Shown: positions 34,714 to 43,717 of the stretch, piece after piece
How positions within the stretch are numbered: the first letter of the stretch is position 1
Layout: each line of letters opens with the position of its first letter
From: Nitrososphaerales archaeon
GTDB taxonomy: Archaea > Thermoproteota > Nitrososphaeria > Nitrososphaerales > Gagatemarchaeaceae
Length of the DNA stretch: 64,000 bases
Direction: 5' to 3'
Assembly (NCBI GenBank): GCA_032906765.1
Contig: JAJTZB010000001.1
Span: 62,001-126,000, forward strand
Notes under the pieces: generated by a model
What the model was told of the DNA's origin: nothing
Database searches by the model: none
The model's input: only the letters and a program-made list of their open reading frames with translations
Made by a program: the position numbers and the translations under genes

Positions 34714-35586
34714 GTGTCCTTTCGCATATTCACTTCTGTGGTCCTGGCCGAGTGGAGGGAGGAACACGGAGATGCGATGGCCTTCATCATGGTTGCCGCT
34801 TCGACGCTTTTGTCAGGCATCCTTGCAGCGTACATGAATGTCGCCGAGCAGGGCGCCGATACCGTCTACATCACGGAGGTCTTCGGGACAAGGCTGTACC
34901 TCAGCGCCGTGGGGATGGGAGTCCTTCTTACCGGTCTGATAGCAGGCGAAGTCTATGTAGTCTCCAAGATGGAGCGGACCAGGAGCGTTGCCGAGGGAAT
35001 CGTGCTGTTCAGCTTTGCACTTCTGTCGGGCATGCTCGCCCTCCTGTTCACGCAGACCTTCGCGTATTCCTACTTCCCGATAGGCGGGGGTGTTCTGGTC
35101 CTGGTTGTCAGCGCGGGCGTCTTCATCTCCATCTATCTGACATTCCTTGTGTTGATAGGAGAGTACTCAGAGGGAATGAAGAACGTCCTGCTCCTGACAT
35201 TCAGCGGCACCATAGGGGCCTTCTTCAGCCTGCTGATTCCAACTGCAGGAATGGTCTTCGTCCTGCTGATCGTGGTCAGCATCGACGTGTTGATGACATA
35301 CATCAGGGCGCGCCAGGCCGGACCTGAAGAGCCCCTCAAGCTCTCAGTCACCACCGGGGATTGGGGAGTGGGCATGGGAGACTTGATAGTGTTCGCGATG
35401 GTCACCGACAAGGCGCTCGTCTCGGCCGGAATCCAGGGATATCTTGTCTCCATTGGCCTGCTGACCGCAGGCTTCTGGGGCGCGATGAGGCTCATTAGGT
35501 CGGGAGACCACAGGCTAGTTCCAGGCACCCTTCTGGCTGCCCTGCCCGCCGCGCTGCCCATCTTCTTCGTAGTAATTCTGAGATAG
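34714..35586 (+). CDS. Presenilin-type intramembrane aspartyl protease
   Basis: A 290-residue membrane protein with about nine hydrophobic segments, the size of archaeal presenilin homologues. Three features match the presenilin/signal-peptide-peptidase clan: an Asp in the sixth helix (VVSIDVLMTYI), GVGMGDLIVFAMV as the GxGD motif of the seventh helix with the second catalytic Asp, and a PAL-like element in the last helix (AALPAALPIFF). Such enzymes cut membrane-spanning segments of other proteins. The substrate is unknown, though many single-helix proteins are encoded next to it. The YD of presenilin is ID here. Confidence 0.82.
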   Translation: MSFRIFTSVVLAEWREEHGDAMAFIMVAASTLLSGILAAYMNVAEQGADTVYITEVFGTRLYLSAVGMGVLLTGLIAGEVYVVSKMERTRSVAEGIVLFSFALLSGMLALLFTQTFAYSYFPIGGGVLVLVVSAGVFISIYLTFLVLIGEYSEGMKNVLLLTFSGTIGAFFSLLIPTAGMVFVLLIVVSIDVLMTYIRARQAGPEEPLKLSVTTGDWGVGMGDLIVFAMVTDKALVSAGIQGYLVSIGLLTAGFWGAMRLIRSGDHRLVPGTLLAALPAALPIFFVVILR

Positions 35587-35598
35587 GCGGAATCCTTT

Positions 35599-35970
35599 TT
35601 GAGTGTTTGGCGTTCCCACTTCGACATGGGTGTCCTCGGCAGGTCCGCAAGGCCCGTCCTCGCCCTCAACGTCGTCTCCCTGGTCGCAGGGGGCCTGGGG
35701 TTCCTCTTTGGCGGCGACTTCCGGACGGTCTTCTTCCTGGCGATGCTGGCATTGACGGGATTCATATTCGTGTCCGCCAGCCTCGAGGACATCCGCATGA
35801 CTCCGACCGGGACCCAAATCAGGCGCGCCCTTTTCAAGGAGGGGGCGCCATATTCCGCTCAGAGGCACAAGGAAGCGCTTGAGACTGCCAATGTCATGGT
35901 GGCGATTGGGGGAATCATGCTCGCTGAAACCATCGGGATCTCCCTGGTCGTCGCGATTCTTGGTCTATAG
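35599..35970 (+). CDS. Three-helix membrane protein, unknown
   Basis: A 123-residue protein not recognised. Membrane segments are PVLALNVVSLVAGGLGFLFG, VFFLAMLALTGFIFVSASL and a C-terminal TANVMVAIGGIMLAETIGI. A cytoplasmic loop (RMTPTGTQIRRALFKEGAP) separates the second and third. It starts 12 bp after the presenilin-like gene and is probably co-transcribed. TTG 35599 is used; ATG 35626 is also possible. Confidence 0.65.
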   Translation: MSVWRSHFDMGVLGRSARPVLALNVVSLVAGGLGFLFGGDFRTVFFLAMLALTGFIFVSASLEDIRMTPTGTQIRRALFKEGAPYSAQRHKEALETANVMVAIGGIMLAETIGISLVVAILGL

Positions 35971-35986
35971 CCTCCGCTGGGGCAGT

Positions 35987-36003
35987 GAAAAAAGGGAAAA
36001 GGG
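35987..36003 (-). terminator. T-rich terminator after binding-protein gene 2
   Basis: The minus strand reads CCTTTTCCCTTTTTTCAC just past the stop of binding protein 2, a typical archaeal T-run terminator. Confidence 0.5.
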
Positions 36004-36017
36004 GTGCTAATTTCTTC

Positions 36018-38576
36018 TCAGGATGGTTTCCTTCGAGCGAAGACGAAGCCTGCGATTCCCACTATGATGGCTATGGCGATCGCGCCGTAGGCCACTGTAG
36101 TGAGTGTCGAGACCTGTCCCTGAAGGCTATTGATGCTATTCTGCAGAGTGGTGATTTGGGAACTGGCGCTGTTCAGTGCTGTTTGTAGTGAGTTGAGGTT
36201 GCTCTGTGATGCGAGGCCACCCAGTACCGAGGACAGCGAACCCGCAGTCACCTCGACCGGACTGGTGTACTGAGGAGCTGCGACCGGCACTGAGCCAGGC
36301 AAGACAGTGATGTTCCCGCCGCCGCGAACACGCTGGCTGTAGATTCCAGAAGTTGGCGTCGTGTACCCGGTGAAGTAGACTCTCAGCGAGACTGACCCTG
36401 GTGAGGTGGGTGTGTACAGGAAGTAGAAGGCACCGTTGGCGTCCGTGGTGGAACCCTGGACCCCGGACCAGGTCTTGTTGTCAGAGCTGGACTGCAGGAC
36501 CACTTCGTAGTTGGTCCCACCGCCGCTCGCGTAGGGCTGGCCGGTGACCGGGTTGGTGAATGTGCCAGCTATCGGCTGGCTCATGCCTACGTAGAAGGCC
36601 GGAATTGGGCTACTCGTGAAGGTGCCTCCTCCGACGGTCGGATTGTATCCGGCCAATTTCAGGAGGGCCGCCGCTGTCGTTGGATCGTATGGCCTTGGCG
36701 TCAAGGAGGAGTCCTTGTAGCCGCCGACAGCGAATGGAACGTCGCCTGGGGAAGCACTGCCTACGAGCAGTTGTGAGATGATGAGGTCTCTTGGGATCAG
36801 ATAGTCGATTGCCAGTCTGATGTCACGGGCGGCAGCCGCGGTGCCCGCTGGTGTTCCCTTACCCGTTCCGAGTATGGGATGCTCCATGTTGATGCCGATC
36901 TCTTGCTGGCCCGCGTTGGGCTCAGCGTAGACTTTGGCAAAGCTCAGGAGGCCTGCCTTCGCCTGGACGGCGTAGTGGTACTGTGGGTCCAGCGCGTCGA
37001 CCGTCCCTGACTTCAGGGCTGCAATGGCCGGGTCTGTCTCCGAAATGTATTGGACGTAGTAGTTAGTGAGGGTGTACTCGCCACTCTTCTGAAGGGCTGT
37101 CGCGTTCCAGTAGTTTGAGAACTTCTTCAGGTGTGTTACTGCGTTGACTGGATCATAGCCAGTGAAGTTGTATGGACCGGTTCCGAAGGGGCCGGTAAAC
37201 GTATGCCCGTTCGATTTGTAGGACCCAGCCTGAGCAGTGTTGAAGGCTGAGCTGGCCCAGTTGCAGGTCGTCTTGCCGTTGAGACATCCTGCATCTACCC
37301 TTTGACCGTTCAGGTAGTGCATCGGCAGTATCGCGATACTGTCGAATTCAGGATGGAAGATGGCTGCCGGAGACGTGAGGCCTTGGAAGTTACCCAATGT
37401 GACAGTGACTGTCAATCCGTCGCTGGAAGCCACCATCGAAGCAGGTCTGGCCGGGCTGTCTGGCAAAGCCGACGCCGGCTTGCCGGCGGCGGGGCCGTAG
37501 TAGACAGTCGTACCAGCTACGTTGTCGTTGACCAGCTCGGTGGTTGTTCCGTTCGTCCATGTGAACCGGATGTCGTTGCCCAGAGCAGATGTCAGCGCAG
37601 CCGCAGAGGCAGATCCGCTGTTGAAATCGGAGTAGGCTAGGAATGAGTAGAGGACATCGTTCGCTGTGAATGGAACACCGTCTTGGAAGGTGACACCCGA
37701 CCTAAGGGTGTAGGTCAGTTTGTTGCCGGCCTGGCTGAATCCCGTGGCTAGGTCTGGGATAATCTGTGGAGCTCCGCAGCTGCTTCCGCAGGTTGGGAAC
37801 CCGGACGGGTAGCCCAGAAGGAAGAGGGAGTCGTAGACTGGTACGAACGACTCGAAGTCGTAGTAGGACGAGGTGAGCAATGGCAACATCTGCTCGAAGT
37901 CGCCCGTGGTCCCAACGACCATACTTGTCTTGGAACCGTAGCTCACGAACTGCGGGACAGGACCAATGTTAGCGTAGTATGCATCCCACCCGTGGTAGTT
38001 GATACCTGGGTTGGTGGCATACTGCGCGGTGTCGTACTCGATCGGAATTTCAGGCCTGTCCTGGTACTGAATATTCTCCCACGCCTTCAGGTCTGCGACC
38101 CCTTGCGACGTGTAGCCTTCAGCGACTGCGGCCCTGATCTTGGCATCCGCAGTCGAATTGGTCCACAGGTAATAGTTGCCGCTGGATGGCGCAAACTGCG
38201 AAGAGTCGAATTGTAGGAACTCCGCGCTGATTGGGAAGAGCGCCGGAGTGTATCCGACCAGCTGGAGGTCGAAGCCGCCTTGGTCGAATGTCTTTCCTCT
38301 GACCGACAGGTCAGGCAGAAGGACCCTCCCGTAGACGGTACTCCAGGGCAGGAACACCTCTTTCGCGTTGATACCGACGTTCTGCAGTGAGTTGGCTATG
38401 ACTGCGCCCCATTCTCGCCTGGCCGGGTTCGCATTACCCGGGGCGATGATTGTGACGCTGAAGAGGTTGGACGTAGCTGCATGTGTAGGAAGTGGAATTG
38501 CACTGAGGATGAATATGGATAAAATTGCACCCGCTAATATAGCGTTTTTGTTTTCATTCATTGCTTCGTTAAGCAA
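36018..38576 (-). CDS. Extracellular peptide-binding protein, SBP family 5, C-terminally anchored (system 2)
   Basis: An 852-residue solute-binding protein. An N-terminal signal (AILAGAILSIFILSAIPLP) precedes the family 5 domain (YTLRSGVTFQDGVPFTANDV, then GTGPYNFTGYDPVNAVTHL). Around 640-740 there is an Ig-like beta domain (PAFYVGMSQPIAGTFTNP and GSVSLRVYFTG). The end is a short heptad coiled coil (about 785-825) and one membrane helix (AIAIAIIVGIAGFVFARR). It is thus anchored at the opposite end from binding protein 1. A leaderless TTG 38576 fits GATAAATAC at 38599-38607; ATG 38561 is also possible. Confidence 0.94.
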   Translation of the reverse strand: MLNEAMNENKNAILAGAILSIFILSAIPLPTHAATSNLFSVTIIAPGNANPARREWGAVIANSLQNVGINAKEVFLPWSTVYGRVLLPDLSVRGKTFDQGGFDLQLVGYTPALFPISAEFLQFDSSQFAPSSGNYYLWTNSTADAKIRAAVAEGYTSQGVADLKAWENIQYQDRPEIPIEYDTAQYATNPGINYHGWDAYYANIGPVPQFVSYGSKTSMVVGTTGDFEQMLPLLTSSYYDFESFVPVYDSLFLLGYPSGFPTCGSSCGAPQIIPDLATGFSQAGNKLTYTLRSGVTFQDGVPFTANDVLYSFLAYSDFNSGSASAAALTSALGNDIRFTWTNGTTTELVNDNVAGTTVYYGPAAGKPASALPDSPARPASMVASSDGLTVTVTLGNFQGLTSPAAIFHPEFDSIAILPMHYLNGQRVDAGCLNGKTTCNWASSAFNTAQAGSYKSNGHTFTGPFGTGPYNFTGYDPVNAVTHLKKFSNYWNATALQKSGEYTLTNYYVQYISETDPAIAALKSGTVDALDPQYHYAVQAKAGLLSFAKVYAEPNAGQQEIGINMEHPILGTGKGTPAGTAAAARDIRLAIDYLIPRDLIISQLLVGSASPGDVPFAVGGYKDSSLTPRPYDPTTAAALLKLAGYNPTVGGGTFTSSPIPAFYVGMSQPIAGTFTNPVTGQPYASGGGTNYEVVLQSSSDNKTWSGVQGSTTDANGAFYFLYTPTSPGSVSLRVYFTGYTTPTSGIYSQRVRGGGNITVLPGSVPVAAPQYTSPVEVTAGSLSSVLGGLASQSNLNSLQTALNSASSQITTLQNSINSLQGQVSTLTTVAYGAIAIAIIVGIAGFVFARRKPS

Positions 38577-38598
38577 TACCCGTCTTTGAGACTTTGGC

Positions 38599-38607
38599 GT
38601 ATTTATC
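38599..38607 (-). promoter_or_regulatory. TATA box of peptide-binding protein gene (system 2)
   Basis: GATAAATAC on the minus strand, centred 27 nt before TTG 38576. Confidence 0.65.
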
Positions 38608-38703
38608 TGTTCCTAACCTCTCATCATCGTGAAAGGGGTCTCGCGGCACGCAAAGGAGGTCCGACCCGAGGAATGATTGAGACGAATGAGAGCCTAGCAA
38701 TAG

Positions 38704-38712
38704 ATAAATACG
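38704..38712 (+). promoter_or_regulatory. TATA box of transport operon 2
   Basis: GATAAATAC, identical to the box of the divergent binding-protein gene, centred 30 nt before ATG 38738. Confidence 0.65.
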
Positions 38713-38737
38713 TTGAGAGGGCAATGAATCATCGGAA

Positions 38738-39718
38738 ATGGGCCTAGGGCGGTACATAATTAGACGGCTCATCTACATGGTTCCCCTCTTCATCGGGATA
38801 TCGCTCGTCAGTTTTGTGGTGATGTACGCCGCAGGAGACCCCATCAAGATTGTGACGGCCGCGAACCCTAGGATTTCTCAGGCCCAGAGAGCCGCCTTGT
38901 CGGCATATTATGGCCTCAACCTGCCCCTCCCCGAGCAGTATCTCCGATGGCTAACCAACCTCGCCCAGGGCAACTTCGGCACTTCCTTCTTCGCGGGTCT
39001 GCCTGTCTCTCAGCTTATCTGGAACTGGCTTCCGAACACGGTGGAGCTTCAGGTCGTGTCGATAGCCCTTTCCCTGGTAATCGGCATCCCCATTGGAATC
39101 TACTCGGCCCTGCACCGATATTCGAAACCAGACGTCGGTATGACCGTCTTTGCCCTTTTCGGGATTTCGATGCCCACATTCTGGATCGGGATAATACTGA
39201 TCTTCATTTTCTCCTACGTTCTGGGTTGGTTCCCGAGCGCAGGAGCATACGGTTATCCTGTAATGTGGTGTCCGGGAGGGGTGTGCAACCCACTGCTCGA
39301 CCACCTGGGTCACCTGTTCCTGCCGACCATGGTTCTCACCTACGTGAGCCTCGCACTCAACGTGCGGGTGATGAGGTCAGCGATGCTTGACGTCATGCGG
39401 CAGGACTACATCCTCGCAGCCAGAGCCAGCGGCCTCAAGGAGAGGCTCGTGGTGTACAAACATGCCGCGAGGAACGCGATAACACCGGTCGTAACGTTCC
39501 TGGGCCTTAGCATAGGAGCAATCCTCGGAGGTGCCCCCCTGACCGAGACTGTGTTCAACTGGCCAGGCCTGGGTCGCCTCTTCGTGAACAGGGTTGGAGT
39601 TTTGGACTTCCCCACGATAATGGGAATCACCATGATCATCACTCTAATGACGCTAATAGCGAACCTAATCACGGACCTTTCGTACGCTTGGATTGACCCA
39701 AGGATCAGGATAGAGTAA
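38738..39718 (+). CDS. Peptide ABC transporter permease, DppB/OppB type (system 2)
   Basis: A 326-residue permease. First helix: LIYMVPLFIGISLVSFVVMY. The outer loop has ARISQAQRAALSAYYGLNLP-type spacing common in this family. The EAA loop is DYILAARASGLKERLVVYKH and the end is SYAWIDPRIRIE. It forms the membrane channel with DppC. Its stop codon overlaps the next start (TAATG), so translation is coupled. Confidence 0.96.
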   Translation: MGLGRYIIRRLIYMVPLFIGISLVSFVVMYAAGDPIKIVTAANPRISQAQRAALSAYYGLNLPLPEQYLRWLTNLAQGNFGTSFFAGLPVSQLIWNWLPNTVELQVVSIALSLVIGIPIGIYSALHRYSKPDVGMTVFALFGISMPTFWIGIILIFIFSYVLGWFPSAGAYGYPVMWCPGGVCNPLLDHLGHLFLPTMVLTYVSLALNVRVMRSAMLDVMRQDYILAARASGLKERLVVYKHAARNAITPVVTFLGLSIGAILGGAPLTETVFNWPGLGRLFVNRVGVLDFPTIMGITMIITLMTLIANLITDLSYAWIDPRIRIE

Positions 39719-40680
39719 TGGCGACACAGCCAGCCACAGAGATAACTCCCCAGACCAAGCGGAGGAGCGCCAGCCAGGCCGCCGTCGCATGGAGACGCTT
39801 CAAGAAAAACAAGGCTGCGCTTGTAGGGGCTTTCCTCATCGGAGGACTGGTCTTCATGGCCGTCTTTAACCAGCAGCTGGCAAGGTTCCCCGCACAGCCC
39901 GCCTACGACGCCTATTACCCCCTGCACCACCAGCAGTCTGCCGGGCCGCCATCCTGGGAGTATCCCCTTGGAACGAGCTTCGGAGGGACTGACGTACTTT
40001 CGGAGATAATACACGGGTCGGTCTGGACACTGTATGTGGCGTTAGGTGCGACAGCAATCACGATGGCGATAGCAATAGTCGTTGGTCTAGCTGCGGGTTA
40101 TTACGGCAAGTACGTCGATGACGGCCTAATGAGGTTCACCGAAGTCTTCCTCGTCTTCCCATCACTTCTACTGATTCTGGTGGCCGCGAGAGAATTCACA
40201 CTGGTTTACCACAGTGCGACGTTCACTGTACCCGTGGTCAACATCGAGCTCCCGGTGGGACTGACAGCTGTGGTCGTCATCCTGGCCGTCTTCGGCTGGG
40301 CCGGGATAGCCAGGTTGGTGAGGGGGCAGCTTCTGTCACTGAAGGAGTTGGAGTACATTCAGGCGGCCAAGACAATCGGCGCGGGGGGAAAACGGATCAT
40401 GTTTAGGCACATGTTCCCGAACATCCTCTCGCAGATAATCGTGGTGGCCACCCTCAACATGGCCGGGTTCGTAATCGCCGAGGCGGCGGTGAGCTTCCTC
40501 GGCTTCGGGGACCCCAACACGGTGACCTGGGGACAGATATTAGAGAACAACTTCTCGTATGTCACTGTCGTGCCCTGGGCGGAGATATTCCCCGGGCTCG
40601 CAATACTGTTCACGGTCTTGGGCTTCAACCTTCTGGGGGACGGACTTGCAGACGCGCTGAATCCGAGGATCAGGGACTGA
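39718..40680 (+). CDS. Peptide ABC transporter permease, DppC/OppC type (system 2)
   Basis: A 320-residue permease. An N-terminal cytoplasmic segment rich in Thr and Lys leads to the first helix (AALVGAFLIGGLVFMAVF). The outer loop contains PLGTSFGGTDVLSEII, a family hallmark. The EAA loop is EYIQAAKTIGAGGKRIMFRH and the end LGDGLADALNPRIRD. It abuts the ATPase gene without a gap (stop 40678-40680, ATG 40681). Confidence 0.96.
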   Translation: MATQPATEITPQTKRRSASQAAVAWRRFKKNKAALVGAFLIGGLVFMAVFNQQLARFPAQPAYDAYYPLHHQQSAGPPSWEYPLGTSFGGTDVLSEIIHGSVWTLYVALGATAITMAIAIVVGLAAGYYGKYVDDGLMRFTEVFLVFPSLLLILVAAREFTLVYHSATFTVPVVNIELPVGLTAVVVILAVFGWAGIARLVRGQLLSLKELEYIQAAKTIGAGGKRIMFRHMFPNILSQIIVVATLNMAGFVIAEAAVSFLGFGDPNTVTWGQILENNFSYVTVVPWAEIFPGLAILFTVLGFNLLGDGLADALNPRIRD

Positions 40681-41682
40681 ATGTCCTCGGCGCACGACGG
40701 CGGACCACTGCTTAATGTAAAAGGCCTGAAGACATATTTCTTCACCGAGGCAGGGGTAGTCAAGGCCCTCGACGATATCAACTTCAAAATCGGCAAGGGG
40801 GAATCGGTGGGGCTGGTAGGCGAATCAGGCTCGGGCAAGACGGTGACCGCGCTCTCGGTGATGAGGATAGTTCCGACGCCTGGCAAGATATTGGAGGGCG
40901 AAGTCGAATTCGACGGCGAGGACCTGCTCACCAAGAGAGAGGAGGAGATGAGGAAGGTGAGAGGGCCGAAAATATCCATGATCTTCCAGGACCCCACATC
41001 GTCCTTGAACCCGGTGCTCAACATCGAGACCCAGCTCGTCGACATCCTGCTCGAGCACACGGACATAACCAAGGCCCAGGCCAAGGATGAGGCGGCCAAG
41101 CTCCTGGAAGTGGTTGGCCTCCCCGAAGCCGAGAAGAGAATCGCGGACTTTCCTCACCAGTTCAGCGGGGGGATGAAACAGAGGATTGCGATAGCCAGGG
41201 CGCTGGCCCTCAAGCCTCAGCTCCTGTTCGCGGACGAGCCCACGACCAGCCTCGATGTGACTATCCAGGCGCAGGTCCTCGAGCTCCTCAGGGGACTCCG
41301 CAAAGAGTTCGGTATGTCTCTCGTCATGATCACCCACGACATGGGCATCATTGCCGACCTCACGGAGAGGGTCGTTGTCCTTTATGCGGGCAGGGTCGCG
41401 GAGGTTAGCACCACGAGAGACCTCTACAGGAACCCGAAGCACCCCTACACCGAAGCGCTGCTATCCGCTGTCCCCAGGCTCGACAAGCGCAAGGTCCTGG
41501 AAGTTATCCCGGGGAACATACCGAACCTCATCGAAGCACCCACGGGGTGCAGGTTCCACCCCAGATGCAGGTACGCCACGCAGATCTGCATGGGGAAGGT
41601 CCCTCCGCTCGAGGACACGGGCGAAGGCCACCTGGTCTCCTGCCACCACTGGAAGGAGCTCACACTAAAAGGAGAGGAGTAG
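40681..41682 (+). CDS. Peptide ABC transporter ATP-binding protein, DppD/OppD type (system 2)
   Basis: A 333-residue ATPase. Walker A GESGSGKTV, Q-loop IFQDPTSSLNP, signature FSGGMKQRIAIARAL, Walker B LLFADEPTTSLD, and the tail CRFHPRCRYATQIC. It is standard in length, without the insertion of the system 1 counterpart. It couples ATP hydrolysis to import together with the DppF-type protein encoded next. Confidence 0.96.
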   Translation: MSSAHDGGPLLNVKGLKTYFFTEAGVVKALDDINFKIGKGESVGLVGESGSGKTVTALSVMRIVPTPGKILEGEVEFDGEDLLTKREEEMRKVRGPKISMIFQDPTSSLNPVLNIETQLVDILLEHTDITKAQAKDEAAKLLEVVGLPEAEKRIADFPHQFSGGMKQRIAIARALALKPQLLFADEPTTSLDVTIQAQVLELLRGLRKEFGMSLVMITHDMGIIADLTERVVVLYAGRVAEVSTTRDLYRNPKHPYTEALLSAVPRLDKRKVLEVIPGNIPNLIEAPTGCRFHPRCRYATQICMGKVPPLEDTGEGHLVSCHHWKELTLKGEE

Positions 41683-41683
41683 G

Positions 41684-42685
41684 GTGCAGGATAACAACCA
41701 GGTACTGGTAGAAGTCAAGGGACTGATCAAGTACTTCCCGGTATACTCGAGGGGAGTGCTGCTAAAGAGGAGGGTCGGGAGCGTTCACGCTGTGGACAAT
41801 GTTTCGTTCCAGATCAGGAAGGGCGAGACCTTGGCTCTGGTGGGAGAGAGCGGGTGCGGTAAGACGACCACTGCCAAGTGCATCCTTGACCTGGAGCACG
41901 CGGACGAGGGTGACGTCCTGTTCAATGGCCAGAGCATCTACGGGAGTCTCAGATCAGGGAGAGAAAGGAGGATGGCGGTGAGGAGGAAGATGCAGTACAT
42001 CTTCCAGAACCCGTTCGCCAGCCTCGACCCCAGGATGACCGTCTACGACATACTGCTGGAACCTCTGGAGGTACACAGGCACCTCCCCAAGAAGGAGTGG
42101 GGGGAGAGGGTCTATGCACTGCTCAAGCTTGTGGGACTGGAGGAGTATCACGCCGAGAGGTATCCACACGAGTTCAGCGGAGGACAGAGGCAGAGAATTT
42201 GCATAGCGAGAGCCCTGGCTGTGGACCCGGACTTCGTCATCGCCGACGAGCCGGTGTCGTCGCTCGACGTCTCGATCAGGGCCCAGATTCTGAACCTGCT
42301 GGGAGACCTAAAGGAGGAGAAGGGCCTGACCTACTTGTACATTTCTCACGACTTGGCGAGCGTCAGGCAAATCAGCGACAGGGTCGCCGTCATGTACCTG
42401 GGTGAGATCGTGGAGATCGCTGCCACCGACGAGATATTCGACAGGCCGCTGCACCCCTACACCCAGGCGTTGATTTCTGCGGTGCCGATTCCAGACCCTG
42501 ACAAGAAGACCAAGAGGATAATCCTCTCCGGAGAGGTCCCAAGCCCGATTTCGCCGCCAAGGGCATGCAGGTTCCACCCCAGGTGCCTGTACGCTACGGA
42601 CATCTGCAGAACCGAGGCTCCGCCGTTGATTGAGGCGAAGAAGGACCACTGGGTGTCCTGCCACTGGTGGCAGAAATTCGCGTGA
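41684..42685 (+). CDS. Peptide ABC transporter ATP-binding protein, DppF/OppF type (system 2)
   Basis: A 333-residue ATPase with GTG start directly after the previous stop (TAGGGTG). Walker [11 protein letters not shown]-loop IFQNPFASLDP, signature [15 protein letters not shown], Walker B FVIADEPVSSLD and tail CRFHPRCLYATDIC. It is the last gene of the plus-strand transport operon. The unknown winged-helix-like gene converges on it 5 bp away. Confidence 0.96.
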   Translation: MQDNNQVLVEVKGLIKYFPVYSRGVLLKRRVGSVHAVDNVSFQIRKGETLALVGESGCGKTTTAKCILDLEHADEGDVLFNGQSIYGSLRSGRERRMAVRRKMQYIFQNPFASLDPRMTVYDILLEPLEVHRHLPKKEWGERVYALLKLVGLEEYHAERYPHEFSGGQRQRICIARALAVDPDFVIADEPVSSLDVSIRAQILNLLGDLKEEKGLTYLYISHDLASVRQISDRVAVMYLGEIVEIAATDEIFDRPLHPYTQALISAVPIPDPDKKTKRIILSGEVPSPISPPRACRFHPRCLYATDICRTEAPPLIEAKKDHWVSCHWWQKFA

Positions 42686-42690
42686 TTGCT

Positions 42691-43044
42691 CTAGCCGATT
42701 CTTCTTCTCTGTGCCTCGACGAGGGCCTCGCCGTAACTAAGGTCGATTAGGTGTCGTCCCGGGGTGTAGACGTTCCGGGAGTAAGACATCGCGCCTGTCC
42801 CGCTCGCCTTGTGGACCACCAAGAGCCCTTTCGTGCTCAGGCCTCGAAGGGCGCCCTTGACGACGGCCTCCACAGGGAGTCCCGGGGCCTGCTTCGAAAT
42901 CCTGGTGTCCAGTTCAGATTTATGTGCGGAGTAGAATTCCCTGCAGGTGAATGATTCAGTGGAGAACCTGCTGTTTGTGAGCACCTCCCAGACTATCATC
43001 CTGGCTGTGCTTATCCTGGCGCTCTTTCCTCTGTAGAGGTACAC
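42691..43044 (-). CDS. Unknown 117-residue protein, possibly a winged helix
   Basis: Not firmly recognised. The order helix (TARMIVWEVLTNSRFS), helix-turn (SELDTRISKQ, then VEAVVKGALRGLSTKGLLVV) and a beta hairpin (YSRNVYTPGRHLIDL) is compatible with a winged-helix DNA-binding protein. The GTG start at 43044 is set by TTATATC at 43069-43077, 29 nt upstream; a longer frame to 43200 would run through that promoter. It converges on the transport operon end. A regulator of peptide uptake is a guess. Confidence 0.65.
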   Translation of the reverse strand: MYLYRGKSARISTARMIVWEVLTNSRFSTESFTCREFYSAHKSELDTRISKQAPGLPVEAVVKGALRGLSTKGLLVVHKASGTGAMSYSRNVYTPGRHLIDLSYGEALVEAQRRRIG

Positions 43045-43068
43045 GAGGGCTGACTTCGCCGCACGCAG

Positions 43069-43077
43069 ATATAAGAC
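43069..43077. promoter_or_regulatory. TATA box of the 42691-43044 gene
   Basis: GATATAAGA on the plus strand, read as TCTTATATC on the minus, is centred 29 nt before GTG 43044. It might also drive the divergent membrane protein with a leader of about 30 nt. Confidence 0.5.
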
Positions 43078-43129
43078 ATTCGACGAAGTTGCGAATGTAC
43101 AAGCGACTCGCCTTGGACTCCCAGACGGA

Positions 43130-43717
43130 ATGAGGGCGACTCGTGGCCGCGAGATAACTGACGTTATCCTCGTCGCGTCGCTCGTGTTCCTCGCGCTCAC
43201 ACTCGTGCTGCCGACTGTGAAGCTCCCTGAGAGCGAGAACCACCTTGTAACTGGATCTCATGTGAACGGGACGAGTTATCAGATCGAGTTCTACGATGTG
43301 CCTCCGGTCGACGCTGGCACGCAGGTCAACATTGCATTCACTGGCTTCGCCGCGCACGGCGTACAATTCGCTCTCTCTCCCCTGCAGGGAGACACGCTGC
43401 TCAAGGCGCTCGCGTACGGAACAGTCGGCGCGGGGGAGAACTACTCATTCTCTGTGGTGCCGAACATGACGGCGGACCTCAGGTTGCTTGTCGTCTCGTT
43501 CAACGGCACGGGCTACACTGTGCAAATCAGTTCAATCTGGTCGCCGTTCTACGACCTCAGGGTCTACACCGCCCCCGCAGTCTTCCTCATACTCGCGAGC
43601 GGTGTCGCGGCTTACTACTTCAGGCAATTGGTCCCGCAGCAAAGAGACGAGGAGAAGGTTAGGGAGGAGCTTCACGCGGAAGCCCGCAAGTCCGCCTCTG
43701 GCGGCGATCTGGCCTGA
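43130..43717 (+). CDS. Membrane protein with outer beta domain, unknown
   Basis: A 195-residue protein not recognised. It has an N-terminal helix (VILVASLVFLALTLVLPTV), an outer domain of about 120 residues with strand patterns and N-glycosylation-type sites (TSYQIEFYDVPPVDAGTQVN), then a second helix (VFLILASGVAAYYF) and a charged cytoplasmic tail. The layout, signal helix, beta domain, C-terminal anchor, fits a surface or envelope sensor. Its end overlaps the convergent two-helix gene by 46 bases. Confidence 0.7.
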   Translation: MRATRGREITDVILVASLVFLALTLVLPTVKLPESENHLVTGSHVNGTSYQIEFYDVPPVDAGTQVNIAFTGFAAHGVQFALSPLQGDTLLKALAYGTVGAGENYSFSVVPNMTADLRLLVVSFNGTGYTVQISSIWSPFYDLRVYTAPAVFLILASGVAAYYFRQLVPQQRDEEKVREELHAEARKSASGGDLA

